Source: Bacillus sp. (in: firmicutes)
Lineage (GTDB): Bacteria; Bacillota; Bacilli; Bacillales; JACDOC01
NCBI GenBank assembly: GCA_017656295.1
Contig: JACDOC010000024.1
Location: forward strand, 1 to 46,938
Direction of reading: 5' to 3'
DNA: 46,938 nt
The position numbers were made by a program, and so were the translations under genes. The notes under the pieces are model-generated. The model saw nothing but the letters and a program-made list of their open reading frames with translations. It had not been told where the DNA came from and made no database searches. Of the stretch, positions 8,943 through 17,851 are shown piece by piece; within the stretch, counting starts at the first letter, position 1, and each line of letters begins with the position of its first letter.

Positions 8943-9593
8943 GTGCCCGAAATTTATTGGGGTGTTGATTCAGCGGAAGTGGTCACAAAGAATTTATACA
9001 ACTGTGTGTTGAATAATTTTGGCAAACCTTTGTTTTGGGGACGATATTTATCCACGGTTACTGGGGCATCAGAAGGACTTACCCAAGAAGAAATCGACCT
9101 TCTCCATAACAGCGGGACCAAAATTCTACCCATTTATAATAATTTCACGTCTTCGATCGGCTACCAAACCGGGCGCATTACAGCCCAAAACGCGATTTTT
9201 CACGCGCGCCGGTTAAATGTTCCAAAAGGGACGCCTCTTATTGCCAATGTCGAACGCTTTTTTGATGTGAACAGTTCATGGATACTCGGGTGGTTCGACC
9301 GATTGATCCTAAGTCCCTACCTACCTGGTTATTACCTCGACCCGACGGAAGGGAATTTTAGTGACGCCTTTTGTTCAGCTGCCACTGAAAATCCACAATT
9401 ACTGACCCATTCGATTTTATGGAGTGCTGAACCCGAACCAGGCGTTACGAAGGCAAGAGAAGCTCCTACATTCAATCCAAAGAAACCACCATGTAATGGT
9501 AACGTCTGGGCTTGGCAATACGGGAGGGACGCCAAAACATGCCCTATTGACACGAATTTAGCGACAAAAGAATTGTACGAAAAATTGTGGTAA
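8943..9593 (+). CDS. DUF1906 glycoside-hydrolase-like protein
   Basis: A ~216-aa protein of the Rv2525c-like TIM-barrel type. Visible hallmarks are the opening IYWGVDSA, FWGRYLS, GTKILPIYNNF, GTPLIANVE, LPGYYLD and a closing WAWQYG. This domain is related to GH25-like lysozymes, is often found in spore- or cell-wall-associated Bacillus proteins, and its activity is unproven. No signal peptide is visible. GTG 8943 has AGAAAGGA at 9-nt spacing; TTG 8937 is an alternative two codons upstream. Confidence 0.8.
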   Translation: MPEIYWGVDSAEVVTKNLYNCVLNNFGKPLFWGRYLSTVTGASEGLTQEEIDLLHNSGTKILPIYNNFTSSIGYQTGRITAQNAIFHARRLNVPKGTPLIANVERFFDVNSSWILGWFDRLILSPYLPGYYLDPTEGNFSDAFCSAATENPQLLTHSILWSAEPEPGVTKAREAPTFNPKKPPCNGNVWAWQYGRDAKTCPIDTNLATKELYEKLW

Positions 9594-9599
9594 AGTCCC

Positions 9600-9636
9600 C
9601 AACCGAATTCATTCGTGGATTCGGTTGAGGTTTTTT
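9600..9636. terminator. terminator between convergent genes
   Basis: CAACCGAAT (9600-9608) pairs with ATTCGGTTG (9619-9627), followed by GAGGTTTTTT. It lies between the DUF1906 gene and the converging S41 peptidase gene. Confidence 0.8.
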
Positions 9637-10913
9637 CACACGTTTTGTTTCAACAATTGAATCGCCTTTTGTATATCCACATCTTCTACAAGATGCGCCG
9701 GTGTCCACGGGATATAAATATCAGGTAGAATACCGACATTGGTCATTCCTTCCCCTTTATCAATCCTTGTTAGCCTTGATGTTGGGTACCATAATTCGAA
9801 CGTGTCTTTCCATTTCATTCCTACAAGATTGGAGTAGTCGTTGAGTCCAGCAGTAGGCCGGCCTATGACTGTGACTTTGGCGGATGTTTTACAAAGCTCG
9901 ACAAATGAATCCCCCGCACTGCCACAAGTCACATCTGTTAAAACGACCACTTGTTTTGGTGATGCTTTTCCCTTAAAAATGACCTGCTCCGCTACTTCAG
10001 AAAAATCAAAGGGCACAAACCCTTTCCCACGATGCTTTTCCCATTCGTTTCGGAACACACGCAATACCTTTTGCATATTTGGATCTTTTACCGATTTCAA
10101 AATATCATCCAACTCTTTGACAGCTAGCTGATAATTTCGCTCCGTACAATTGAAGAGCATCCTTGATTCGCTTTTATCACTTAAATTAACGAATCGCTCC
10201 TCAAAAAGATAAGGTAATAAAGAAAAATACGCGGAATCACTACCACCACGATTCACCCTGACATCGATAATTAACTGTTGACTTTGGTCGAGTTCTTCTA
10301 CATGATCTTTTATTAACTGGTTAATCGCATCTGGATTTGTAAAGTCGGTGAGGGTCATGAGCAACAAGTCGTCTTGTAACTTCTCCAATGTGTACTTTTG
10401 CACATACGGTTCTATTTCGTATCGTTTCAGCTTTAAAGTACGATGATTCCCATTTCGATCCTCCACTTCACACGTGTGAAATTGAGGTAGGATCTTGCTC
10501 CACTTTTCACGTTCGGGGTGATGTTCAAAGAGGGCTCTTTGATGTAATTGGGCCAGTTCGGGAATCGACTTGTCGTCCAGTGAAATAATCCGTTCTCCTA
10601 CTTTTACCCGTTTTTCTTTCCCTACATGGGTAATAAATAAATGGTCGCCATACCTTCTAACTTGAAAACCACAATCATACCGTTTCTGCTTATGGCTGTT
10701 TACTAATTGAAAGTACATATGCGGATCTTTAAAATCGAGCAAATAATCTTGAACGATCTCGACAAATTGTTCTGGTGTAAGTGAATCATTTTCTTCTAAC
10801 CTCTTAATTTTTTCAGCATATTTATTCGGATCATCCCACCCTTTCTTGTCTAAGCAACCAGCATAATCGTTATGCATAATCGAGACGATTTCTTCAAAAA
10901 TGGCTGAGTACAT
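9636..10913 (-). CDS. S41-family peptidase (tail-specific protease-like)
   Basis: A 425-aa protein with an N-terminal helical region (FKDPHMYF near residue 61, typical of the Tsp/CtpA fold), a PDZ-like middle (FITHVGKEKRVKVGERIISLDD) and an S41 catalytic core: IIDVRVNRGGSD at 215-226 and the nucleophile S332 in CGSAGDS. There is no signal peptide or membrane segment, so it is probably cytoplasmic, unlike secreted CtpA/CtpB. ATG 10913 follows GGGGAAGGGAAG. Substrate unknown; apparently monocistronic. Confidence 0.82.
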   Translation of the reverse strand: MYSAIFEEIVSIMHNDYAGCLDKKGWDDPNKYAEKIKRLEENDSLTPEQFVEIVQDYLLDFKDPHMYFQLVNSHKQKRYDCGFQVRRYGDHLFITHVGKEKRVKVGERIISLDDKSIPELAQLHQRALFEHHPEREKWSKILPQFHTCEVEDRNGNHRTLKLKRYEIEPYVQKYTLEKLQDDLLLMTLTDFTNPDAINQLIKDHVEELDQSQQLIIDVRVNRGGSDSAYFSLLPYLFEERFVNLSDKSESRMLFNCTERNYQLAVKELDDILKSVKDPNMQKVLRVFRNEWEKHRGKGFVPFDFSEVAEQVIFKGKASPKQVVVLTDVTCGSAGDSFVELCKTSAKVTVIGRPTAGLNDYSNLVGMKWKDTFELWYPTSRLTRIDKGEGMTNVGILPDIYIPWTPAHLVEDVDIQKAIQLLKQNV

Positions 10914-11163
10914 CTTCCCTTCCCCTTTTCCTGAATATCAATATATATTTTATAAAATTTGGTAATCAAGACACCGAAAAATTGAAAAGATGAAACCGCC
11001 TTTAAAGTCGCCTAGAGCAATGTAAACCAGAAACACAAAAAGAATGATAAGGGGGATAGAGTGGGGGGAAGCTGTTTAAGTCTTCCTTTTTTATACGATT
11101 GTGGTCCCCAATACATAATACTTATTAAAAATCTCCTCTAAGTTTACATCGGTGGAGTAAACG
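10914..11163. other. intergenic region without a recognised gene
   Basis: A/T-rich at the left, presumably with the S41 peptidase promoter (TATAAAATATATATTG on the minus strand). Around 11067-11094 a short imperfect hairpin (GGAAG / CTTCC) precedes a T run and could be a weak terminator on the plus strand. I see no conserved RNA or coding pattern. Confidence 0.4.
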
Positions 11164-11334
11164 TTGTCCCCTACGATATTTGTAGTCATGGTAAAACGGG
11201 GTCACTTTGGTCCGTTTCGTAAAATGCTACTCCAAATTTTTGTTAGCTTAGAAACACTTGTGTTCGTTATTATCGAAAGTTTTATACTATTTTTTATTGG
11301 AGGATTAGGAACATTTTTGCGGAAAATATATTAA
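11164..11334 (+). CDS. possible small hydrophobic protein (56 aa)
   Basis: An open frame from TTG 11164, with GGTGGAG six nt upstream, to TAA 11332-11334. It reads a basic N-terminal half (MVKRGHFGPFRKMLLQ) and a hydrophobic helix (TLVFVIIESFILFFIGGLG). An internal ATG at 11188 is a second possible start. It may be a gene remnant; no family recognised. Confidence 0.3.
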   Translation: MSPTIFVVMVKRGHFGPFRKMLLQIFVSLETLVFVIIESFILFFIGGLGTFLRKIY

Positions 11335-11482
11335 TAACAACTTTTATGAAATTTTTTAGGGTGTCCCATAAGTAAAGGGCTCCCTTATTTGATACCATTT
11401 ATACGAACATAACATTGATAACACGTCTAAATATTTTATCCTGTTTGAATGAGAACAACCTTTTGAGCCAGCCCTCTTATTA

Positions 11483-11517
11483 TGGAGCATATCGTGCTCG
11501 AACTGGTGACCTCTACG
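11483..11517 (-). repeat. decayed 3' half of tRNA-Ala (candidate old attachment site)
   Basis: These 35 nt match the 3' end of the tRNA-Ala at 31570-31604 (T arm, variable loop, 3' acceptor strand) with three mismatches, in the same orientation. No 5' half follows, so it is not a functional tRNA. A 3'-half tRNA copy downstream of an intact tRNA is the usual footprint of an element integrated at the tRNA 3' end. Confidence 0.7.
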
Positions 11518-11581
11518 TGCAATTGTTTATATATATTTTTTTAATATAAGGGACCATTTCTCCATCACATTGGTTGAAACC

Positions 11582-12112
11582 TCATCCAAGAAAAATAGCC
11601 CCATAAATCAACGCACTACTTATAACATAAACAGGGTGAATCTTCCATTTTTCTAAGAGGAAGAAACTTACGACTCCAATGATGACGGTTTGCCAAAGTC
11701 CAATTCCATTGTAAGCCGTACTAAAAAAACTAATAGTCATGATCCCTAGTAGTACGGCAATTGCTGGGCGCACGAGATTCGTCAACTTCTTCACTTTTGG
11801 AGAATCTTTATACTTCATTAAGAGACTAAGCAACAGAAGCATCATTATTAATGAAGGGGCGACCGTTGCAAAAACTCCGACAGCAGCTCCTAGAATCCCT
11901 GCTTGATGGTACCCAATATATCCAGCCATCTTGGTGGCAATTGGACCAGGTAACGCGTTCGCCAGAGCCAAAACCTCACTAAATTCATTTACCGTTAGCC
12001 ATCCATACCGGTCAACCACTTCATTTTCAACAAGTGGAATAGATGCTGGACCTCCACCGTACCCTAGTATCCCTGGAATAAAAAAGGCTAAAAAAATTTG
12101 AACATAAATCAT
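11582..12112 (-). CDS. chromate transporter, short form (YwrA-like)
   Basis: A 176-aa single-domain ChrA protein. It contains the family motif FFIPGILGYGGGPASIPLVENEVV near the N-terminus and ALPGPIATKMAGYIGY around residues 55-70, with five or six hydrophobic helices. Short ChrA proteins act as pairs, here with the gene immediately upstream (4-bp ATGA overlap). ATG 12112 was chosen; the frame runs further upstream only inside the partner gene. Comparable to B. subtilis YwrA. Transport of chromate is family knowledge and the true substrate may differ. Confidence 0.86.
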   Translation of the reverse strand: MIYVQIFLAFFIPGILGYGGGPASIPLVENEVVDRYGWLTVNEFSEVLALANALPGPIATKMAGYIGYHQAGILGAAVGVFATVAPSLIMMLLLLSLLMKYKDSPKVKKLTNLVRPAIAVLLGIMTISFFSTAYNGIGLWQTVIIGVVSFFLLEKWKIHPVYVISSALIYGAIFLG

Positions 12113-12678
12113 GAAGCTTTCACCTGCTTTTCTTCTCTTGATGTTCGCGAGAGAAGAGCGAATAATAGTAAAGCCAAAATCACAATTGCAGGGTGTATGC
12201 CTAAGACGGACAGTAACAATACACATCCTACTAATAAAGTAATTGTTCGTTTCCAACCAAGGCTCTTTTGTGATTTCTTCACAAAATCCCAGGTAAGAAC
12301 GCCGAGCATGACACCTACGACAGGAACGACTGCTTGAGACATCCCTTGTACCCACGGTTTGTCTTTATATGAATTTAATACAGAAAGGAAAAACACCATG
12401 AGAATTATGGTTGGTAGGATACTAGCTAATACCGCGTTGATCATTCCGAACGCACCGCCAACTCTCCAGCCAATATAACCGGCCATCTTAGTGGCAATTG
12501 GACCAGGCAATGCATTTCCAAGCGCTAGAACATCTGAGAAGTCATCATCATTCATCCATTTATATTTTTCAACTACTTCTTTATAAACTAGCGGAATGGA
12601 GGAAGGTCCTCCTCCATACCCTAATATACCAACGCGAAAAAAAGCTATAAAAATATGCCATTGTGTCAACGTTGTCAC
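12109..12678 (-). CDS. chromate transporter, short form (YwrB-like)
   Basis: A 189-aa ChrA half with RVGILGYGGGPSSIPLVYKEVV and ALPGPIATKMAGYIGW motifs, sister to the downstream gene; each half has the same FxxGxLGYGG and PGP(I/L)A signatures. Start is GTG 12678, or TTG 12669 which fits the AAAGGG ribosome binding site better. The C-terminus is basic. It lies 28 bp after the gamma-glutamyltransferase stop, probably in the same transcript; B. subtilis also groups ywrA, ywrB and ywrD. Confidence 0.85.
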   Translation of the reverse strand: MTTLTQWHIFIAFFRVGILGYGGGPSSIPLVYKEVVEKYKWMNDDDFSDVLALGNALPGPIATKMAGYIGWRVGGAFGMINAVLASILPTIILMVFFLSVLNSYKDKPWVQGMSQAVVPVVGVMLGVLTWDFVKKSQKSLGWKRTITLLVGCVLLLSVLGIHPAIVILALLLFALLSRTSREEKQVKAS

Positions 12679-12706
12679 CCTTTTTTATACTTAATAAATA
12701 AATTTT

Positions 12707-14317
12707 TTACCAGGCGGCAATTGCTCCATCTGTACGCGATTCTGTTCCACCCATTAGTACTCCCGTTTGCCAGTCTCTCCAAATAATCTGGCCACGTCCA
12801 AATGCGCCATGGTCGGTGGCTACTTGAATATCATGTCCTTTTCTCGCAAGAGCTTGCGCAATATGATTTGGGAAATGAGGTTCAACTAATACTTTCCTCT
12901 CTTTCATCCACTGCCATCTTGGAGCATCTAATGCCGCTTGGGGGTTAAAATGAAAATCAATCGTATTCATAATCACTTGGAAATGACCTTGAGGTTGCAT
13001 GTAGCCCCCCATGACACCAAACGGTCCGATAGCTTCGTCCCCTTTTGTTAAAAATCCAGGAATAATGGTGTGATACGTTTTCTTGCCTGGCTTCAGTGCA
13101 TTCGGATGTTCCGGATTGAGCGAGAAATCATGCCCCCGGTTCTGTAGGGCAATTCCTGTTCCTGGGATGACAATACCTGAACCGAATCCCATATAATTGC
13201 TCTGTATATAAGAAATCATATTTCCTTCTTCATCTGCTGCAGCTAAATACACAGTTCCCCCTTTAGGAGGTTCATAAGCTTGTGGTAAAAGAGCCTCTTC
13301 TCCGATAAGATCTCTTCTTTTTTTTGCGTATTTTTCAGACAATAATTCTTCTACGGATAGTGGCATATCTTTTTCTTCTGTAATAAACGCTTTTCCATCT
13401 GTAAATGCAAGTTTCATCGATTCAATTTGCTTGTGATATGTATCCACGGCGTCCTTCTCATAAAAATCGAAGCCTTTTACAATATTAAGTGCCATTAAAG
13501 CCACAAGTCCTTGACCATTTGGTGGGATTTCCCATACATCGTATCCTCTATAATTCGTTGAAATTGGCTTTACCCATTCTGCCTTGTATTCAGCTAAGTC
13601 ATCTTCGGACAAAAATCCACCATATTTTTTAATATAGGAAGAAATTTTTTCAGCTAGCTCTCCTCTGTAAAAACTTTCTCCTTCCGTTTCTGCAATCGAT
13701 GTTAATGTCGATGCATGACCAGCAGAAGACCACATTTCCCCAATAAAAGGGGCTCTGTTCTTTGGAGCAAATGTGTCAAACCAAGGTTGAAATTCTTTTC
13801 CTTTCAACAACGCTTTAAATTTTTTATAGGATAGTCCCCAATACTTTCCTAGGGTCGGGCTAATGGGATATCCTTCTTCAGCATAACGAATGGATGGAGC
13901 TAACACTTCTTTCAAAGGGAGTTTTCCAAATTTTTTCGAAAGCTCTACCCATGCTGCTGGGGCACCAGGAACCGTAATAGGGATCACTCCATGGACCGGC
14001 ATGGACTCATTGCCTAGTTCTTTTACCGCTTCAATGGAAATGGATTTTGGAGAAGGTCCACTGGCGTTAAGTCCATGTAATTTCTTTTTTACCCAAACGA
14101 GTGCAAACGCATCGCCTCCAATTCCATTCGAGGTAGGTTCGACAACTGTTAAGGCAGCCGCTGTTGCGATCGCTGCATCAATCGCATTCCCACCTTTTTG
14201 CAAAATCTCTAACCCCGCCTGAGCGGCTAATGGCTGAGACGTCGCTACCATACCTTTTTTAGCAAACACCGTATTCCGAATGGACGGATAAGGCTGAAAT
14301 AAATAATCCATTTTCAT
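12707..14317 (-). CDS. gamma-glutamyltransferase-like protein (YwrD type)
   Basis: A 536-aa N-terminal-nucleophile hydrolase. The autocatalytic cleavage residue is T355 in PPKGGTVYLAAADEEGN, which would yield large and small subunits; GGNAIDAAIA and GIGGDAF are conserved in the large subunit and GSGIVIPGTGIALQNRG in the small one. There is no signal peptide, so it is probably cytoplasmic, like B. subtilis YwrD rather than secreted Ggt. Its start overlaps the stop of the ABC ATPase gene (ATGA), suggesting that imported gamma-glutamyl peptides or glutathione are hydrolysed here. Confidence 0.9.
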   Translation of the reverse strand: MKMDYLFQPYPSIRNTVFAKKGMVATSQPLAAQAGLEILQKGGNAIDAAIATAAALTVVEPTSNGIGGDAFALVWVKKKLHGLNASGPSPKSISIEAVKELGNESMPVHGVIPITVPGAPAAWVELSKKFGKLPLKEVLAPSIRYAEEGYPISPTLGKYWGLSYKKFKALLKGKEFQPWFDTFAPKNRAPFIGEMWSSAGHASTLTSIAETEGESFYRGELAEKISSYIKKYGGFLSEDDLAEYKAEWVKPISTNYRGYDVWEIPPNGQGLVALMALNIVKGFDFYEKDAVDTYHKQIESMKLAFTDGKAFITEEKDMPLSVEELLSEKYAKKRRDLIGEEALLPQAYEPPKGGTVYLAAADEEGNMISYIQSNYMGFGSGIVIPGTGIALQNRGHDFSLNPEHPNALKPGKKTYHTIIPGFLTKGDEAIGPFGVMGGYMQPQGHFQVIMNTIDFHFNPQAALDAPRWQWMKERKVLVEPHFPNHIAQALARKGHDIQVATDHGAFGRGQIIWRDWQTGVLMGGTESRTDGAIAAW

Positions 14318-15315
14318 GAAAGTTCACTTCCTTTTTCTACATGATGGCATGCGACAAAATGATTATTCCCCTTATTTCTCCATTCCGGTTTTACTTGTTT
14401 ACATACCTCTGTCGCTAATGGACAGCGTGTATGAAAAGCACACCCAGATGGTGGATTGGCTGGATTGGGAATTTCACCTAGCAAATGAATTCTCTGATGA
14501 TTTCTTCCTACTTTCGGACGAGGAATAGAGGATAATAATGCTCTAGTATAAGGATGTAAAGGGTTTTCATAAAGTTGTTTTGTCGGCGCTAGCTCAGCTG
14601 TATTTCCTAAATACATCACCAACACACGATCGCAAAAATAACGGACAACTCCGAGATCATGGGAGATAAATAAATATGTCAAACCATATTTTGTCTGTAA
14701 TTTTTTTAAGAGTTTTAAAACCTGAGCCTGCACCGATACATCTAGTGCAGAAACTGCTTCATCGCAGATGATAATGGACGGATTGAGGGCAATCGCACGA
14801 GCAATACCAATTCGTTGTCGTTGTCCACCACTAAACTCATGTGGGTATCGGTTGTAATGCTCTTCCTTCAAACCTACTTCTTTTAGAAGTTCTACTACTT
14901 TTTCTCTTCTTTCTTTACTCGATAGCTTAGTATGAATAACGAACACTTCTTCAAGGGCATCACCAATCCGTTGACGTGGATTAAGGGAGGCGTAAGGGTC
15001 TTGGAAAATCATTTGTATTTCTTTTTTAAAAGGCAAACGCTGTCGATCGGAAAGATGCTGAATTTCTTTATTTCGGAAAATAACCTTTCCTTTGGTTACA
15101 TCTTCCAAACCAATAATCGTCCTACCTAAAGTTGATTTTCCGCAACCTGATTCTCCAACAATTCCTAAACTTTCTCCTTCAAAAACCTCTAAACTAACAT
15201 TTTCAACGGCTTTTACATGTCCTTGAATACGTTTAAGGATTCCACCTTTAATTGGATAGTATTTTTTTACCCCTTCTAATCTAAGAATGGACGACGTTTT
15301 GATGGCTGTCTGCAT
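14314..15315 (-). CDS. oligo/dipeptide ABC transporter ATP-binding protein (DppF/OppF type)
   Basis: A 333-aa ATPase: Walker A GESGCGKSTLGR, signature FSGGQRQRIGIARA, Walker B SIIICDEAVSALD, H-loop FISHDLG, and the C-terminal oligopeptide-ABC extension with a CxxH...C..C cluster (CAFHTRCPLATEVC). GGAGGTGGATAAAG precedes ATG 15315. It overlaps the upstream DppD-type gene by 35 bp and the downstream gamma-glutamyltransferase gene by 4 bp. Confidence 0.93.
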   Translation of the reverse strand: MQTAIKTSSILRLEGVKKYYPIKGGILKRIQGHVKAVENVSLEVFEGESLGIVGESGCGKSTLGRTIIGLEDVTKGKVIFRNKEIQHLSDRQRLPFKKEIQMIFQDPYASLNPRQRIGDALEEVFVIHTKLSSKERREKVVELLKEVGLKEEHYNRYPHEFSGGQRQRIGIARAIALNPSIIICDEAVSALDVSVQAQVLKLLKKLQTKYGLTYLFISHDLGVVRYFCDRVLVMYLGNTAELAPTKQLYENPLHPYTRALLSSIPRPKVGRNHQRIHLLGEIPNPANPPSGCAFHTRCPLATEVCKQVKPEWRNKGNNHFVACHHVEKGSELS

Positions 15316-16288
15316 CTTTATCCACCTCCTGAAGCCAACACTTCACTTTATGACCTTCGTCAACATCAAACTCTTTAGGTACTTTATTTATGCACTTCTT
15401 CATCACATAAGGACAACGAGGGTGAAAGCGACATCCACTAATTTCTTCATTCAAACTTGGTAAAGAACCAGGGATGGCTTCAAGCTCAAAGTCGGGCTCA
15501 TCAATATTTGGCACAGAAGCTAAAAGTCCTTTTGTATAAGGATGCTGAGGATTTTCAAAAATTTGCTCAACCGTACCTTCTTCTACTTTTTCACCGGCAT
15601 ACATCACCATCACTCGATCCGCTACCTCAGCTACAACTCCCATATCGTGAGTAATCATTATAACTCCCATTCCAAGCTTTTCTTTCAATTCTTGAATTAG
15701 ATCAAGAATTTGAGCTTGAATAGTGACATCTAATGCTGTCGTCGGTTCATCTGCAATTAACAAACGAGGATGACATGCAAGAGCAATAGCAATCATCACA
15801 CGTTGTCTCATCCCACCACTTAATTCATGGGGATATTGTTTCATTCTTTTTTCAGGATAAGGGATCCCTACCTGCTGTAATAATTCTATTCCCTTTTTAT
15901 GGGCTTCAGATTTACTGAGGCGATGATGGAGCATTAACGGTTCTCTTAGCTGATAGCCTATTGTAAGAACTGGATTAAGTGCTGTCATTGGCTCTTGGAA
16001 AATCATCGAAATATCTTTACCACGGATTTTTCTCATTCTTTCAGGAGATAATTTTGTTAAATCCTGATTATCAAAATAAATACTTCCTTCCTTTATATAC
16101 CCATTACTAGGTAATAATCCCATGATGGAAAGAGACGTGATACTTTTTCCGCATCCAGATTCTCCAACAATACATAGCGTTTCACCTTGGCTTATGGAAA
16201 AGGATATGCCCCGGACGGCAGACAATTCCCCGTCTGACGTCCGAAAGGCAGTAACTAAATTTTTTACAGATAATAGATTTCTTGTCAT
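15281..16288 (-). CDS. oligo/dipeptide ABC transporter ATP-binding protein (DppD/OppD type)
   Basis: A 335-aa ATPase: Walker A GESGCGKSITS, signature LSGGMRQRVMIAIALA, Walker B LLIADEPTTALD, H-loop MITHDMG, and a C-terminal CRFHPRCPYVMKKC cluster typical of OppD/DppD. With the DppF-type partner it forms the ATPase heterodimer of a peptide importer. The ATG at 16288 follows GAGAGTAGG. Encoded directly after the binding-protein gene (8 bp). Confidence 0.93.
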   Translation of the reverse strand: MTRNLLSVKNLVTAFRTSDGELSAVRGISFSISQGETLCIVGESGCGKSITSLSIMGLLPSNGYIKEGSIYFDNQDLTKLSPERMRKIRGKDISMIFQEPMTALNPVLTIGYQLREPLMLHHRLSKSEAHKKGIELLQQVGIPYPEKRMKQYPHELSGGMRQRVMIAIALACHPRLLIADEPTTALDVTIQAQILDLIQELKEKLGMGVIMITHDMGVVAEVADRVMVMYAGEKVEEGTVEQIFENPQHPYTKGLLASVPNIDEPDFELEAIPGSLPSLNEEISGCRFHPRCPYVMKKCINKVPKEFDVDEGHKVKCWLQEVDKDADSHQNVVHS

Positions 16289-16296
16289 TAATACAC

Positions 16297-17829
16297 CTAC
16301 TCTCTGTAAACGTTATAAAGTGACCATTGACCTGTTGGATCTAATTGCAAACCTTTGACAGATTGATCAAAAGCGGCTGTTACAACACCATGGTTCATCA
16401 CTATAATCGGCGCATCTTTGACCAACAATTGATTTGCTTCATTTAGCTTTTGTTTACGAACGTCTTGATCGATATTCATTCTTGATTCTTCTACTAATTG
16501 ATCAAATTCAGGATTGTTGTAACGGACTCGATTGGAAGCACCGATATTATCAGAATGGAAGTTAGGATAAAGTAACTCACTGCCGTCCGCTGTTACATTG
16601 GACCAACCAAGGAACGTAATGTCGTAATTACCTTCACGAGCTGTGTCGAGAAACGTTCCCCATTCCATTGTTTCAATTGACACTTTAAGTCCTGCTTCTG
16701 TTAATTGAGATTGTGCAATTTCCGCCATAAGCATATAGCTATCACGGTTCGCTACTAAAATGGTTAATTCTTTGTCTCCAAAGTTATTTTTCTTTACGAG
16801 TTTCTTTGCTTTTTCAAGGTTATACTCATAACCGGCTTTATCTGCTAATTCATCAAATCCAAATACTTTCGGTCCAATGACACTGTTTCCTTTTACACCT
16901 AGTCCGTTTAGTTTGTTTACATATGCCTCTCGATCAAGAGCATAAGCTACTGCCTGACGAAATTCCGGATTATTCATTGGTTCTTTTTCCATATTGAAGC
17001 CCATGTAGTAAACAGGAGTTCCTTCTTTCTTAATCACTTCAACATTTTTAAGAGATTCGACACGCTTCAATTGCTCCGTTGGAATGGCATCAATGAAGTG
17101 TACTTTCCCTGTTTGAAGCATGGAAATGGCAGTTGTTACTTCTGGCACAACTTTAAACACTACTTTGTCCAGCTTAGGAGCACCTTGCCAGTATTCTTCA
17201 TTCTTTTCAAGCACCACTTGATCACCAGGTGTCCAACTGACGAATTTGAATGGTCCAGTTCCAACTGGTTCTTTCATAAGGTCTTGTGATTGATCCGCTT
17301 TTGGACTCACAATTGAAGCGTTTGTATGTGATAATGCTGCTAATAGCGGACCGTATGGATATTTTGTTTTAATTTCTACAGTATAATCATCTATTACTGT
17401 AACGGATTCAACTGGTTCTAAAAGAGAAGCTCTTGGTGCAGCCGTTTTTGGATCCCTAAATTTATCGAACGTATATTTTACCGCTTCAGCATTAAAATCA
17501 GTCCCATCATGGAACTTAATCCCCTCTTTTAATTTGATAATCCATGTAGTGTCGTCAGGTGTTTCATAGGATTCTGCTAATAATGGTTCAATTTCCATTG
17601 TTTCTGGATTTCTTGTGAAAAGAGTTTCATAGACTTGATTAATGACATTCGAGGAAACGGAATCATTGGTTAAAATAGGAGAAAGTCCCACGACATCTGA
17701 AGTTGTTGCGTATGTAATTTCTTGTGGTACGTTTCCACCAGTTTTACTTTCATTACCACTTGAACTACTTGAACAACCTGTTGATATCAAAACTAATAAA
17801 GCTACTATTGCTACCAACCATTTCTTCAC
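16297..17829 (-). CDS. peptide-binding lipoprotein of ABC transporter (SBP family 5)
   Basis: A 510-aa extracellular binding protein. It has a lipoprotein signal (MKKWLVAIVALLVLISTGC) with lipobox ISTGC, C19 being the lipidated residue, then a Ser-rich linker and the family-5 domain (EPLLAESYETPDDTTWIIKLKEG type motif near residue 85, GTGPFKFVSW at ~195). It starts with GTG 17829 behind AAAGGAGG. Between the permease and ATPase genes, it is the substrate receptor. Peptide or glutathione is likely, given the downstream gamma-glutamyltransferase. Confidence 0.93.
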   Translation of the reverse strand: MKKWLVAIVALLVLISTGCSSSSSGNESKTGGNVPQEITYATTSDVVGLSPILTNDSVSSNVINQVYETLFTRNPETMEIEPLLAESYETPDDTTWIIKLKEGIKFHDGTDFNAEAVKYTFDKFRDPKTAAPRASLLEPVESVTVIDDYTVEIKTKYPYGPLLAALSHTNASIVSPKADQSQDLMKEPVGTGPFKFVSWTPGDQVVLEKNEEYWQGAPKLDKVVFKVVPEVTTAISMLQTGKVHFIDAIPTEQLKRVESLKNVEVIKKEGTPVYYMGFNMEKEPMNNPEFRQAVAYALDREAYVNKLNGLGVKGNSVIGPKVFGFDELADKAGYEYNLEKAKKLVKKNNFGDKELTILVANRDSYMLMAEIAQSQLTEAGLKVSIETMEWGTFLDTAREGNYDITFLGWSNVTADGSELLYPNFHSDNIGASNRVRYNNPEFDQLVEESRMNIDQDVRKQKLNEANQLLVKDAPIIVMNHGVVTAAFDQSVKGLQLDPTGQWSLYNVYRE

Positions 17830-17851
17830 TTTATTATCCTCCTTTAATATT

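Noticed and set aside
11483-11517. functional tRNA
   Set aside because: Only the 3' half is recognisable and it carries three mismatches, one of which disrupts T-arm pairing.
12113-12355. N-terminal extension of the downstream chromate transporter half
   Set aside because: It lies within the partner gene in another frame and lacks family similarity; the family motif starts right after ATG 12112.
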